Shown: positions 1-8,424 of the stretch, piece after piece
How the letters are laid out: each line of letters begins with the position of its first letter
Numbering within the stretch: the stretch's first letter is position 1
Notes under the pieces: generated by a model
What the model was told of the DNA's origin: nothing
What the model saw: the letters and a program-made list of their open reading frames with translations, nothing else
The model's database searches: none
Program-made: the position numbers and the translations under genes
Assembly (NCBI GenBank): GCA_001429555.1
Contig: LMSR01000015.1
Span: forward strand, 73,504 to 109,472
Length of the DNA stretch: 35,969 nucleotides
Direction of reading: 5' to 3'
From: Nocardioides sp. Soil797
Lineage (GTDB): Bacteria > Actinomycetota > Actinomycetes > Propionibacteriales > Nocardioidaceae

Positions 1-810
1 GATCTGGTCTCGGATGAGGCGACCACGTTGGGTCGGCTCGGGGACTCCGACACGTTGGGTCAGCGCAAGGCGAAGGCGTTGGGTGTGATCGCGGACAGGC
101 AGGCCTGAAGCGCCCCAGGTTTTCTGCCGCTCCTATGCGGGTTGCGGCTCTCGGTTGAGAGTCGCGTAGTGGGCTTGCTCAAACTTGATGGGTGGAACGT
201 TACCGGGATCCTCGACCAGGACCCGCCGGTCCACCCCGAGTCCGGGAAGCCCGTGACTCCGCGGAAGTCGTATCTGAAGGCACGCCTGTTCGTGCACCTG
301 TCCCTCGCGGATCTCGCCACCATGTGCGCCGGCTCCGCCACCGTGGCTGGAGATTCTGCTGAGAGCTCGATTGGGGTGGTGGACTCGAACCTGTTCGGCC
401 CGGCCACCACGGACCTGATCGCCGGCTACCTGAAGCAACTCGGCACTGATGCCCGGGTGACTCCGGTGATCGACACCACCAAGGTCTGGGCAGTGGATCA
501 GCATGATCCTCCGCAGGCGATGCGGGACCAGGTCACCCAACGTGACCGGCACTGCGTGCATCCCTACTGCACGCGGCCGTCCGAGCTCTGCGACATCGAC
601 CACATCGTCGCCTACGACGAGAACGGCCCACCCAGTCAGACGGACCCGGAGAAGCTGGCACCGTTGTGTCGCAGTCACCACCTGTTGAAGACCCACGGCG
701 GCTGGAAATACAGGCGCAACCGCGACGGCACCTATACCTGGACCAACCAGCACGGCCGGACCTGGTTGGTCACCGACACCGGAACAGTCGAACTCACCCA
801 AGAACCCTGA
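1..810 (+). pseudogene. Disrupted DUF222/HNH endonuclease (13E12 repeat family), 5' end outside window
   Basis: The frame open from base 1 encodes the end of a DUF222 domain (DLVSDEATTLGRLG...DRQA) and hits a TGA at 106-108. The same frame resumes about 100 bp later with GILDQDPPVHPESGKP and runs to 810 through an HNH nuclease domain: a CVHPYC zinc-type knuckle, DIDH, and LCRSHHLLK. The intact paralogue at the right end of the window reads RQATLDLLGILDT at this place. So about five codons (TLDLL) were lost and replaced by an IS3-family remnant, whose terminal TGA is the stop. A fragment starting at TTG 142 could still give a 222-residue HNH-only protein, but no convincing ribosome binding site precedes it. 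13E12 proteins are multicopy in actinobacteria and their function is not settled. Calling it a pseudogene is secure; whether the HNH fragment is expressed is unknown. Confidence 0.85.
106..202 (-). mobile_element. IS3-family element end remnant (transposase C-terminus plus terminal repeat)
   Basis: On the minus strand, bases about 201 to 133 encode NVPPIKFEQAHYATLNREPQ then PA and a TAG stop. This looks like the C-terminal tail of IS3-family OrfB transposases (VPPxEFEQxHY...). The tail is followed by a segment ending at 106 that reads TGAAGCGCCCCAGG on the plus strand. That resembles IS3/IS6110-type terminal repeats, which begin TGAACCGCCCC. Everything else of the element is missing. The inner junction, near 202/203, returns directly to the HNH reading frame. 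I infer insertion followed by a deletion that removed the IS body and about 15 bp of the host gene. The inner junction is uncertain by a few bases because the GGT codon could belong to either side. Confidence 0.75.
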
Positions 811-1104
811 ATCGGCGTTGGCTGAGGAGGTCGCCCAGCGACCATCCCGAAACCAAAGCCCCTCAGGGAAACAACCCCAAGAAGCACCGGCCCGAACAAG
901 CACCACCACGACAGCATGCCCACACCAGGAGCCCGGGTGACTGGGCCTACTGCCACGCCCGCTCGTCTCGATGTGCGTGGTGGTCGTGGCTTCTCCATGG
1001 GGTTGGTGCTCCACGCCAGGAACGAATGACCCAGCACTGCAGATCGGGACACCTGCGTCGCGAAATCGTCGTACGTCGACGCCAGCGTCCCGATCTGCGG
1101 GTGA
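811..1104. other. Non-coding stretch between HNH remnant and acyl-CoA dehydrogenase operon
   Basis: This 294-bp gap holds no ORF that I can support. The frames open here have a composition unlike proteins, being rich in Arg, Pro and His. The only structure seen is the inverted repeat at 1039-1098. Confidence 0.6.
1039..1098 (-). terminator. Long hairpin downstream of the acyl-CoA dehydrogenase operon
   Basis: GCAGATCGGGAC at 1039-1050 is exactly complementary to GTCCCGATCTGC at 1087-1098. Inside it, GCGTCG (1055-1060) pairs with CGACGC (1077-1082). The structure starts 7 bases beyond the stop codon of the minus-strand dehydrogenase gene (1105). That position suits a transcription terminator, although there is no U-tract. 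A remnant of a mobile element is an alternative. Confidence 0.5.
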
Positions 1105-2241
1105 TCAGGCCAGCGGATCGACCTCGTCGTAGCTGCCCACCCTGCCGGCGAGTACGCCGACCTGGTGGTTGCCGTCGCCGAACAGGTGGTCCAACGCGGT
1201 CAGGTGGCTGGTGTAGCTGCCGATCGCGTATTCGGCGGTCATCCCGATGCCGCCGTGCAGCTGGATCGCCTCCTGACCGACATGTCGTCCACCGCGGCTG
1301 ACCTGGAGGGACGCCCGGGCGGCGGCGTCGGCCACCTCGTCGGGGGTTCCCTCGGCCAGCACCATCGTCGCCCACGCCACGATGCTGGTGGTGAGCTCGA
1401 GAGCGACGTACATGTCGGCCGCCCGGAAGTTCAACGCCTGGAACGTGTTGAGCGTGACTCCGAACTGTTTGCGGCTCTTCAGGTAGTCGGTGGTCGACTG
1501 CAACGCCACCTCCATCGCGCCGACCGCCTGGTTGCCGGCGATGATCCGGCTGCCGTCGAGCACCAACGCGATCTCGGCGCTGCGGTCGGTGACCTCACCG
1601 AGTGGCACAGCCGGGGTGTCCGTGAAGGTGACACGTGCTGCCCGGCCACCGTCATGGGTGGCGTAGCCGTTGCGCCGGGAGTCGGCACCGTCGACCAGGA
1701 AGAGCCCGGTGCCTCCGTCGGGAAGGGCAGCGCTGACCACCAGCTGGTCGGCTCGGGCGCCCTGGATCACCGGCTCCTTCACACCGCTCAGGGTCCACGC
1801 GTCACCGTTGCGAGTGGCGGTGACCGCACGCGCCGAGGTGCTCCAGCGGGAGCCGGGCTCGTGGTGCGCGAAGGCCAGCACCCGCTCGCCTGAGGAGAGG
1901 GCGCCGATGACGTCGGTGCGCTGCTCGTCGGAGGCCGTCATCGCGACCAGGCCGCCGGTCAGCACGACCGAGGTCAGGAACGGCTCGGGGGCCAGCACCC
2001 GGCCGAGCTCCTGGGCCACGATGCCGACCTCGATCGGTCCGGCGCCGGAGCCACCGTCCTCCTCGTCGAACGGGAGGCCGAGGATGCCCATCTCGCCTAG
2101 GGACTTCCACAGGTCCTCGTCGAAGCCCGGGTCGTCCGCGACGGTACGGCGGCGGTTCTCGAAGTCGGCGTACTTCTTGCCGACCAGGCCGCGTACGGCG
2201 TCACGCAGGGCCTGCTGCTCATCGTCGTAGGTGAAGTCCAT
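1105..2241 (-). CDS. Acyl-CoA dehydrogenase, subunit carrying the catalytic glutamate
   Basis: A 378-residue flavoprotein of the acyl-CoA dehydrogenase (FadE) family, which desaturates acyl-CoA at the alpha-beta position and passes electrons to ETF. The N-terminal helical domain starts MDFTYDDEQQALRD. Near the C-terminus QLHGGIGMTAEYAIG carries a Glu where MCAD-type enzymes have their catalytic base. It lacks the usual C-terminal YGGSNEIQR FAD-contact segment, which its partner at 2251-3405 has. It lies 9 bp downstream of that partner in the same operon, with GGAG in the gap before its ATG. The pairing recalls the alpha2-beta2 FadE enzymes of mycobacteria that act on steroid side chains (ChsE1/ChsE2 = FadE28/FadE29). 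The real substrate cannot be read from sequence. The family is certain; the heterotetramer is an inference. Confidence 0.9.
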   Translation of the reverse strand: MDFTYDDEQQALRDAVRGLVGKKYADFENRRRTVADDPGFDEDLWKSLGEMGILGLPFDEEDGGSGAGPIEVGIVAQELGRVLAPEPFLTSVVLTGGLVAMTASDEQRTDVIGALSSGERVLAFAHHEPGSRWSTSARAVTATRNGDAWTLSGVKEPVIQGARADQLVVSAALPDGGTGLFLVDGADSRRNGYATHDGGRAARVTFTDTPAVPLGEVTDRSAEIALVLDGSRIIAGNQAVGAMEVALQSTTDYLKSRKQFGVTLNTFQALNFRAADMYVALELTTSIVAWATMVLAEGTPDEVADAAARASLQVSRGGRHVGQEAIQLHGGIGMTAEYAIGSYTSHLTALDHLFGDGNHQVGVLAGRVGSYDEVDPLA

Positions 2242-2250
2242 GTCAGCTCC

Positions 2251-3405
<1,155 letters not shown>

Positions 3406-3518
3406 CGGTCACCTCTCGCATTGGATCCGAACGTGGTCTCCTCATCATGTCTGGCAGGTCAAGCAATCGCGATGGTTTGGCGAAGTTGGCGACACCGCGC
3501 ATCTGAGAAGGTGGAGTC

Positions 3519-3779
3519 GTGACCATGATGATCGATCCACCGAACGTGCCCTGGCGTGGGCGGATGTGGTCGCACCTCGCCTCCGACGAGTCCTTCGAGG
3601 AGCTCCATGCCTTCGCCCGGGCCATGGGTGTGCCCGAGCGCGGCTTCGACCGGGACCACTACGACATCCCAGCGGAGTTCTACGACGACGCGATCGCGGC
3701 CGGTGCGTTGCCGGTGCGCAGCCGCGACATCGTGGTGCGCCTGCGGGCCGCCGGCCTGCGTCGCCCCAAGTCCCGCTGA
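3519..3779 (+). CDS. DUF4031 domain protein
   Basis: A small protein of 86 residues that matches the usual length and pattern of the DUF4031 family: an N-terminal IDPPNVPWRGRMWSHLASD, then FEELHAFARAMGVPERGFDRDHYDIP, and a basic tail (RLRAAGLRRPKSR). The function of the family is unknown. GTG 3519 is preferred because GAAGGTGGAG lies just upstream; the ATG at 3525 is a possible alternative. It is divergent from the dehydrogenase operon and convergent with the HD-domain gene, separated from the latter by a hairpin. Confidence 0.8.
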   Translation: MTMMIDPPNVPWRGRMWSHLASDESFEELHAFARAMGVPERGFDRDHYDIPAEFYDDAIAAGALPVRSRDIVVRLRAAGLRRPKSR

Positions 3780-3799
3780 CCACCGGTTGGCGCACAAGT

Positions 3800-3821
3800 C
3801 GCGTTGCGGGTGATCAACGCG
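3800..3821. terminator. Convergent-gene hairpin
   Basis: CGCGTTG (3800-3806) and CAACGCG (3815-3821) are perfectly complementary around an 8-base loop. It lies 20 bp after the DUF4031 stop and overlaps the stop codon of the convergent HD gene (3814-3816), so it could serve both genes. No U-tract is seen. Confidence 0.4.
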
Positions 3822-4395
3822 TCAGCTCGGTGAGCTCGGCGGCCAGGTTGGCTCGAGCGGCCGGCTCCCAGTTCTCCCGGGCGTACGCCGTGTGGAACAG
3901 CGTGGGCTTGGCCTGCAGGTCACGCAGCACGGCAGCCCGTCCCCGGCGGAAGTCGTCGTCGGGCACGTCGGCGTACTCCCGCCGCACGCCGGCGACGTAC
4001 GCCGCATAGCGGTCAGCGGATGAGGCGAGGACGGCAAGGTCGGCGTCGCAGAGCATCTCGCCGGAGTGGTCGCCGGGCTCGGGGCGGTGTCGTTCGGTGA
4101 GCCGGACCAGCCGGCCGACCTCCGCGGCGTCGACGGAGGAAATCCCCGCCAGCTCGACCTCGGCGAGCCGGGCCGAGCGTTCCTCGTCGTCACCGGCACC
4201 GTCGTACACCGCGTCGTGGAACCACGCCGCCAGCACCACGTCGATGTCGCCGGATCCACCCAGCTCCGTGAGACGCGCCAGCACCTCCGCCAGGTGCAGC
4301 AGGTCGTGGTAGCCACGCTCGCGGGACCATGCAGCGACGAGTCGCCCCCGCAGGTCGAGGTGGTCGGGGAGCGGCCAGGGCAGGTCGTCGGTCAC
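3814..4395 (-). CDS. HD-domain metal-dependent phosphohydrolase family protein
   Basis: About 193 residues. YHDLLHLAEVL and LAAWFHDAVYDGAGDDEERSA give the His and HD metal ligands of the predicted HD-superfamily hydrolases (COG4339 type), and MLCDADLAVL supplies a later Asp. The substrate is not known for this group. I chose the GTG at 4395 because it overlaps the stop of the upstream methyltransferase in a GTGA arrangement, which suggests translational coupling; the longer frame to 4440 adds a poor N-terminus (MGVPPGHRSSRHH). It is convergent with the DUF4031 gene. Confidence 0.8.
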   Translation of the reverse strand: MTDDLPWPLPDHLDLRGRLVAAWSRERGYHDLLHLAEVLARLTELGGSGDIDVVLAAWFHDAVYDGAGDDEERSARLAEVELAGISSVDAAEVGRLVRLTERHRPEPGDHSGEMLCDADLAVLASSADRYAAYVAGVRREYADVPDDDFRRGRAAVLRDLQAKPTLFHTAYARENWEPAARANLAAELTELTR

Positions 4396-5228
4396 GCCTC
4401 CATGGTGCCTCGACGAGCGGTGACCAGGAGGTACTCCCACTTCATCGTGGCGTCGGGGCCGTGGTGCCTGCGGCCCAGCTCTGCCAGCACCTCGTCGAGC
4501 TCGGTGACCCGATCAGGCTGTCCGGCGAGCGATCGGTAGACCGCGATGGTCGGGCCATAGCGGTCCTTGAAGAAGTCTCGGTAACCCTCAGGTGTGGAGA
4601 AGGAATCAACGAGCAGGTCGCGTCGCTCGGCCTTGAGGTCGTGCACCCGGTCACCGAGCAGTTCGCGCACGTGCGTCTCATCGCCCCAACGTGGCGCCGG
4701 GGTGGCGCCCGGTGGCGGCGGGGGAGCGAACGGCTTCATCGCCGCGAACATCTCGCCGATGAAGCCCGCCGGAGTCCACGCGATCAGGCCGATCCGGCCG
4801 CCGGGGCGTACGACGCGCAGCAGCTCATCGGCAGCGGTCTGGTGGAACGGGGCGAACATGATGCCCACGCAAGAAATGGCGACATCGAACTCGCCGGTGG
4901 TGAAGGGGAGGGCCTCCGCGTCGGCGGCCTGCCACGTGAGGTCGAGGCCCTGTGCGGTGGCCTCCTGTCGACCCGCCTCGAGCAACTCAGGGGTCAGGTC
5001 GCTGGCAGTCACCGATGCCCCGGTGCGGGCCGCGGGGAGGGAGGCATTTCCGGATCCAGCAGCAATGTCGAGCACGGTGTCGCCGGATGTGATGCCGGTG
5101 GCGGTGGTGAGCGTCTCGCCGAGCTCGGCGATCACCTCGACGGCTACGGACGGGTAGTCACCCAACGCCCACATGGCCCGGTGCTTGGCCTTCAGGTCGA
5201 TGGGTGCGGTAGTGATCTGGTCGGTCAT
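4392..5228 (-). CDS. Class I SAM-dependent methyltransferase
   Basis: 278 residues. Motif I is VLDIAAGSGNASLPAARTG, followed by the acidic VTASDLTPELL, the ADAEALPF strand and ISCVGIMFAPFHQTAADELLRVVRPGGRIGLIAWTP. This is the UbiE/Methyltransf_11 pattern of small-molecule methyltransferases. The acceptor cannot be predicted. ATG 5228 is preceded by GGAAGG; the reading frame stays open far upstream but that part has no protein character. It overlaps the HD-domain gene by 4 bp and is divergent from the HxlR-type regulator at 5394, a common arrangement for a gene and its repressor. Confidence in the family is high. Confidence 0.9.
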   Translation of the reverse strand: MTDQITTAPIDLKAKHRAMWALGDYPSVAVEVIAELGETLTTATGITSGDTVLDIAAGSGNASLPAARTGASVTASDLTPELLEAGRQEATAQGLDLTWQAADAEALPFTTGEFDVAISCVGIMFAPFHQTAADELLRVVRPGGRIGLIAWTPAGFIGEMFAAMKPFAPPPPPGATPAPRWGDETHVRELLGDRVHDLKAERRDLLVDSFSTPEGYRDFFKDRYGPTIAVYRSLAGQPDRVTELDEVLAELGRRHHGPDATMKWEYLLVTARRGTMEA

Positions 5229-5393
5229 GATGTGCCTTCCGGAGGAGTGTGGATGGAGCTCTTCCAGAGTCGGTTTCCCTGCTCGTCGGTTCCAGTGCCA
5301 GCTCTGAACCATCGTCGATTCACGATCTGTACTGGTGGCCGTTCCCGATCGGGGGTCTACTGGGTGTGGGGGTTGGAGAAACAGGGAGTGCGC
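5229..5393. promoter_or_regulatory. Divergent promoter region, methyltransferase / HxlR regulator
   Basis: This 165-bp region between divergent genes should contain both promoters and the HxlR site. The clearest symmetric element is the 10-bp palindrome CCCGATCGGG at 5344-5353. I see no confident -35/-10 pair. The operator call is speculative. Confidence 0.35.
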
Positions 5394-6071
5394 ATGACGT
5401 CCTACGGCCAGTTCTGCCCTGTCGCCAAGGCGATGGAGATCCTCGACGAGCGGTGGACGTTGCTCGTCGTCCGCGAGCTGCTCGCCGGGAGCACCCACTT
5501 CAACGAGCTGCGCCGCGGCAATCCGAGGATGTCGCCGGCCCTGCTCTCGAAGCGGTTGCGCACCCTCGAACGGGTCGGCGTCGTACGCCGCACCGGTGAC
5601 GAGGCAGGCCGCACCAGCTACCGGCTGACCCCCAGTGGTGAGGAACTCCGGCCGATCGTTGAACTGCTCGGCGCCTGGGGAGTGCGCTGGATCGGTGAGC
5701 TCGGCACCGTGGACCTCGACCCGCATCTCCTGCTTTGGGACATCCGGCGCACCGTGCCGCTCGAGGAGTGGCCCCGGGGCCGAACCGTGCTCGCCTTTGA
5801 GTTCGCCGACGTGGAATCCAGGGTGGCGCGTTGGTGGTTGTGCGTGAACGGGGACGACGTCGACGTCTGTGACTACGACCCGGGCTTCGAGGTGACTGCC
5901 GGAGTCTCCACCAGCCTGCGCACGATGGTCGAGCTCTGGCGTGGTGACCTGCAGTGGGCCGACGCGCTGCGGGCGGGGCAGGTGGCCGTGTCCGGACCTT
6001 CCGCGGTCGGACGGAACGTGCCGCGCTGGCTCGGACAGATGCGTCTGGCATCGGTGCCCCGGCCAGCCTGA
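5394..6071 (+). CDS. HxlR-family winged-helix transcriptional regulator with C-terminal ligand-like domain
   Basis: 225 residues. The N-terminal 100 or so form an HxlR winged helix: FCPVAKAMEILDERWTLLVV is the family signature, then ELRRGNPRMSPALLSKRLRTLE (recognition helix region) and a wing at RRTGDEAGRTSYRLTPSG. Most HxlR proteins stop near 110-130 residues. This one continues with about 110 residues that look like the SCP2-type extension seen in longer actinobacterial members (WWLCVNGDDVDVCDYDPGFEV), possibly a ligand-binding part. ATG 5394 follows CAGGGAG. It probably controls the divergent methyltransferase/HD operon. Confidence 0.85.
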   Translation: MTSYGQFCPVAKAMEILDERWTLLVVRELLAGSTHFNELRRGNPRMSPALLSKRLRTLERVGVVRRTGDEAGRTSYRLTPSGEELRPIVELLGAWGVRWIGELGTVDLDPHLLLWDIRRTVPLEEWPRGRTVLAFEFADVESRVARWWLCVNGDDVDVCDYDPGFEVTAGVSTSLRTMVELWRGDLQWADALRAGQVAVSGPSAVGRNVPRWLGQMRLASVPRPA

Positions 6072-6147
6072 CATCCCAAGCCTGTGCAGGAGCCGGATTG
6101 TCTGCAAGTCTTGCCCTCGGGAGGGTCGAACCGGAGACACGAGACCC

Positions 6148-7137
6148 ATGAAGACAGTGCTGATCAGAAGGGCCGGGCTCGGCCTGATGGCCCTGGCCGC
6201 GGCGGCTTGGTGCGCCCCGCTCCCGCAGGCCGCGGTGGGCTCCGTGGTGGCCCATTCGAGCGACCGCGCTGCCATCGCACCGGACCATGCGGCCGGTGCG
6301 CCGGCCGAACCGGGCGTGGCCTCCGACGCGTGCGGCGCGACCGTGTTGAAGGCCGACGGCGAACCGTGGTCCTGCACGTTCGTCGACAACTTCTCGGGCA
6401 GCCAGCTCGCCGCTGACAAGTGGGTCGCGCAGAAGACGGCAACCAGCAACTTCTCCACCGGGGAGCCGGGCGGCGCCCGGGCCTGCTACCTCGACCAGCC
6501 GGCCACGGTACGGGTGAGTGGTGGCTACCTGCGGCTGTCAGTGGTGCGCAAGTCGGCTGCCTTCACCTGCGGCCAGGACGGCTCACCCTTCCGGACCAGG
6601 TACGCCGCGGGCATGGTCTCCTCGCACAACCGTTTCAGTCAGACCTACGGCCGGTTCGAGGTGCGGGCCCGGATCCCGTCGTGGGACGCCCCCGGCCTGC
6701 AGGAGACGCTGTGGCTGTGGCCGGTCAGCCCGAAGAAGTACGGCGCCCACCCCGGCTCGGGGGAGATCGACTTCGCCGAGTTCTACAGCATCTACCACGA
6801 CCGGGTGATCCCTCGGCTGCACTACAGCTACGACCCGGCGACGGTGAACAGGCTGACCAACACCAACGTGGTGACCGACCAGTGCCTGATCGACCCTGCG
6901 GTCTTCAACACCTACACGCTCGAGTGGGAGCCGGGCCGCCTGACCGTCATGGTCAACGGCTCGACCTGCCTGGTCGACAACTACATCGCCGACAACAGCA
7001 CCGATGCCTGGGCGCCGTTCAACCAACCGTTCATGGTGGTGCTGACCCAGGCTCTCGGTCACGGGGTCAACGCGCTGCCGCAGGGCACCCACGTCTCGCA
7101 GACGACGTACGTCGACAGCGTGCGCGTGTGGGAGTGA
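6148..7137 (+). CDS. Secreted glycoside hydrolase family 16 protein
   Basis: 329 residues. The N-terminus is a signal peptide (KTVLIRR, then a hydrophobic LGLMALAAAAWCAPLPQAA). The GH16 catalytic signature EIDFAE is at residues 206-211, giving nucleophile Glu206 and acid/base Glu211, with YGRFEVRARIP and the beta-jelly-roll strands around it. GH16 enzymes cleave beta-1,3/1,4 glucans, agar or related polymers; the exact substrate is not evident. Cysteines scattered through the chain may form disulfides outside the cell. ATG 6148 is chosen because the signal peptide starts there; the ribosome binding site is weak (CCGGAG). It ends 12 bp from the convergent P450 gene. Confidence 0.88.
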   Translation: MKTVLIRRAGLGLMALAAAAWCAPLPQAAVGSVVAHSSDRAAIAPDHAAGAPAEPGVASDACGATVLKADGEPWSCTFVDNFSGSQLAADKWVAQKTATSNFSTGEPGGARACYLDQPATVRVSGGYLRLSVVRKSAAFTCGQDGSPFRTRYAAGMVSSHNRFSQTYGRFEVRARIPSWDAPGLQETLWLWPVSPKKYGAHPGSGEIDFAEFYSIYHDRVIPRLHYSYDPATVNRLTNTNVVTDQCLIDPAVFNTYTLEWEPGRLTVMVNGSTCLVDNYIADNSTDAWAPFNQPFMVVLTQALGHGVNALPQGTHVSQTTYVDSVRVWE

Positions 7138-7149
7138 CCCGGAGCAGGA

Positions 7150-8337
7150 TCAGGCGTCGGAGCGCTTGCCGGGGGTGAACCGGATCGGGAACCGCAGCGG
7201 GCCGGTGTTGCCGGAGACCGGCATCCACTCGCCCGGGCCGTCGGGCTCGGCGTCGAGCATGCGGCGGGCCAGCAGCGGCAGCGCCACCGCCATGTCGGTG
7301 CGGGCAACGAAGTGGCCCAGGCAGTGGTGGACGCCGGAGCCGAAGCCCAGGTGGGGTGTGCGGACCTGGGTGATGTCGAACGACGGGTCCGGGACCGCGC
7401 GGGGGTCGGTGCCCGAGGCGTGCGACAGCATCTGCACGATGCCGCCGCGGGGGATGTGCAGGCCCTGGAAGTCGACGTCCTCGACGGCTTCGCGGGTCAC
7501 CCACGTCACGGTCGGGTTGACCCGCATCACCTCCTCGACTGCCTGGCCGCCCAGGTCAGGGCGCTGCCCGAGCAGGCGCCACTGGTCGGGGTGGGCCAGC
7601 AGGGTCTGCAGGGCCAGGCCCAGCTGGTTGCGGGTGGTCTCCATACCGGCAAAGGCCAGGAAGACCAGCGCCACGCCGAGCTCGTGGCGGGTCAGTCGGC
7701 CCTCCGTCTCCTGCGCGTTCAACAACGTGGTGACCAGGTCGTCGCGTGGGTTGGCCTGGCGGTCGGCCACGACTGCGTCGAGGTAGTCGTGCAGCCCGGT
7801 GAGGGCAGCTTCGATGCGAGGCACCTCGGAGCCGACGTTGATGCTGAAGCTGGCGCCGAGGTCATCCGCCCAGCGCGCGACCTGCGGCCACTCCTCCTCG
7901 GGCAACCCGAGGAGCACACAGATGATGCGTGCGGAATAGGGCTCGGCGAACTCGCTGACGAACTCCACCTCGCCGCGCTCGACGAAGCCGTCGACGAGCT
8001 CGTCGGCCAGGGCCTGGAAACGTGGCCGCATGGCGGCGATGGTCTTGTTGCGGAAGGCCGGCATCAGGAGCCTGCGCAGTCGCGAGTGGTCCTCGCCCTC
8101 GAGGCTGAGCAGGGTCTCCTTCCACCAGTCGGAGAAGAGGCCGGAGTGGATGCCGTTCTGGGCCGGCCATTTCGCGTTGCCCTGTTGGAAGCGCCGGTCC
8201 TTGAGCAGGGCGCTCGCCTCGGCGTACCTCACCACCGCCCACCCGAGGTTGGTCTCCACGAACCAGTCCTGCTCGCGAGCACGGTGGACCTCCGGCGAGG
8301 TCACGTCGAAGGCCGGGTCGGAGAGGTCGAAGGACAT
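7150..8337 (-). CDS. Cytochrome P450
   Basis: 395 residues, a typical bacterial soluble P450 length. Seen are the I-helix AFAGMETTRN (oxygen-activating Thr), the K-helix ExxR in EEVMR, and the heme loop GFGSGVHHCLG with Cys339 as thiolate ligand. It would need a ferredoxin and reductase supplied from elsewhere, since none is encoded here. Start ATG 8337 (MSFDLSDPAFD) fits family N-termini; the 15 residues upstream do not. No Shine-Dalgarno is visible before it. A strong hairpin at 8356-8390 separates it from the upstream same-strand gene, so it probably has its own promoter or is partly attenuated. Substrate unknown. Confidence 0.92.
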   Translation of the reverse strand: MSFDLSDPAFDVTSPEVHRAREQDWFVETNLGWAVVRYAEASALLKDRRFQQGNAKWPAQNGIHSGLFSDWWKETLLSLEGEDHSRLRRLLMPAFRNKTIAAMRPRFQALADELVDGFVERGEVEFVSEFAEPYSARIICVLLGLPEEEWPQVARWADDLGASFSINVGSEVPRIEAALTGLHDYLDAVVADRQANPRDDLVTTLLNAQETEGRLTRHELGVALVFLAFAGMETTRNQLGLALQTLLAHPDQWRLLGQRPDLGGQAVEEVMRVNPTVTWVTREAVEDVDFQGLHIPRGGIVQMLSHASGTDPRAVPDPSFDITQVRTPHLGFGSGVHHCLGHFVARTDMAVALPLLARRMLDAEPDGPGEWMPVSGNTGPLRFPIRFTPGKRSDA

Positions 8338-8355
8338 GGCGTCAGGGTAGGCCAA

Positions 8356-8390
8356 CGCGCGCCGTGAGCACTGGGATCCCACGGCGCGCG
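8356..8390 (-). terminator. GC-rich hairpin between the propeller gene and the P450
   Basis: CGCGCGCCGTG (8356-8366) and CACGGCGCGCG (8380-8390) are an exact 11-bp inverted repeat around 13 bases. A weaker second stem, CGGCCC/GGGCCG, lies at 8391-8411. Both follow the stop of the minus-strand gene that ends at 8425. Position fits a terminator, but it also lies 19 bp upstream of the P450 start codon and could affect its leader. Confidence 0.55.
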
Positions 8391-8424
8391 CGGCCCGGCC
8401 CCGGAGGGCCGGTCGGACGACGGG

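Noticed and set aside
142..810. Independent intact HNH gene from TTG 142
   Set aside because: The TTG lies inside the IS3 scar with no ribosome binding site, and the DUF222 part of the same frame lies just upstream, so it is better seen as the remains of one gene.
4392..6458. Minus-strand open frame of 688 codons
   Set aside because: Only the part from ATG 5228 downstream looks like protein; the rest is antisense to the HxlR and GH16 genes and stays open because of GC content.
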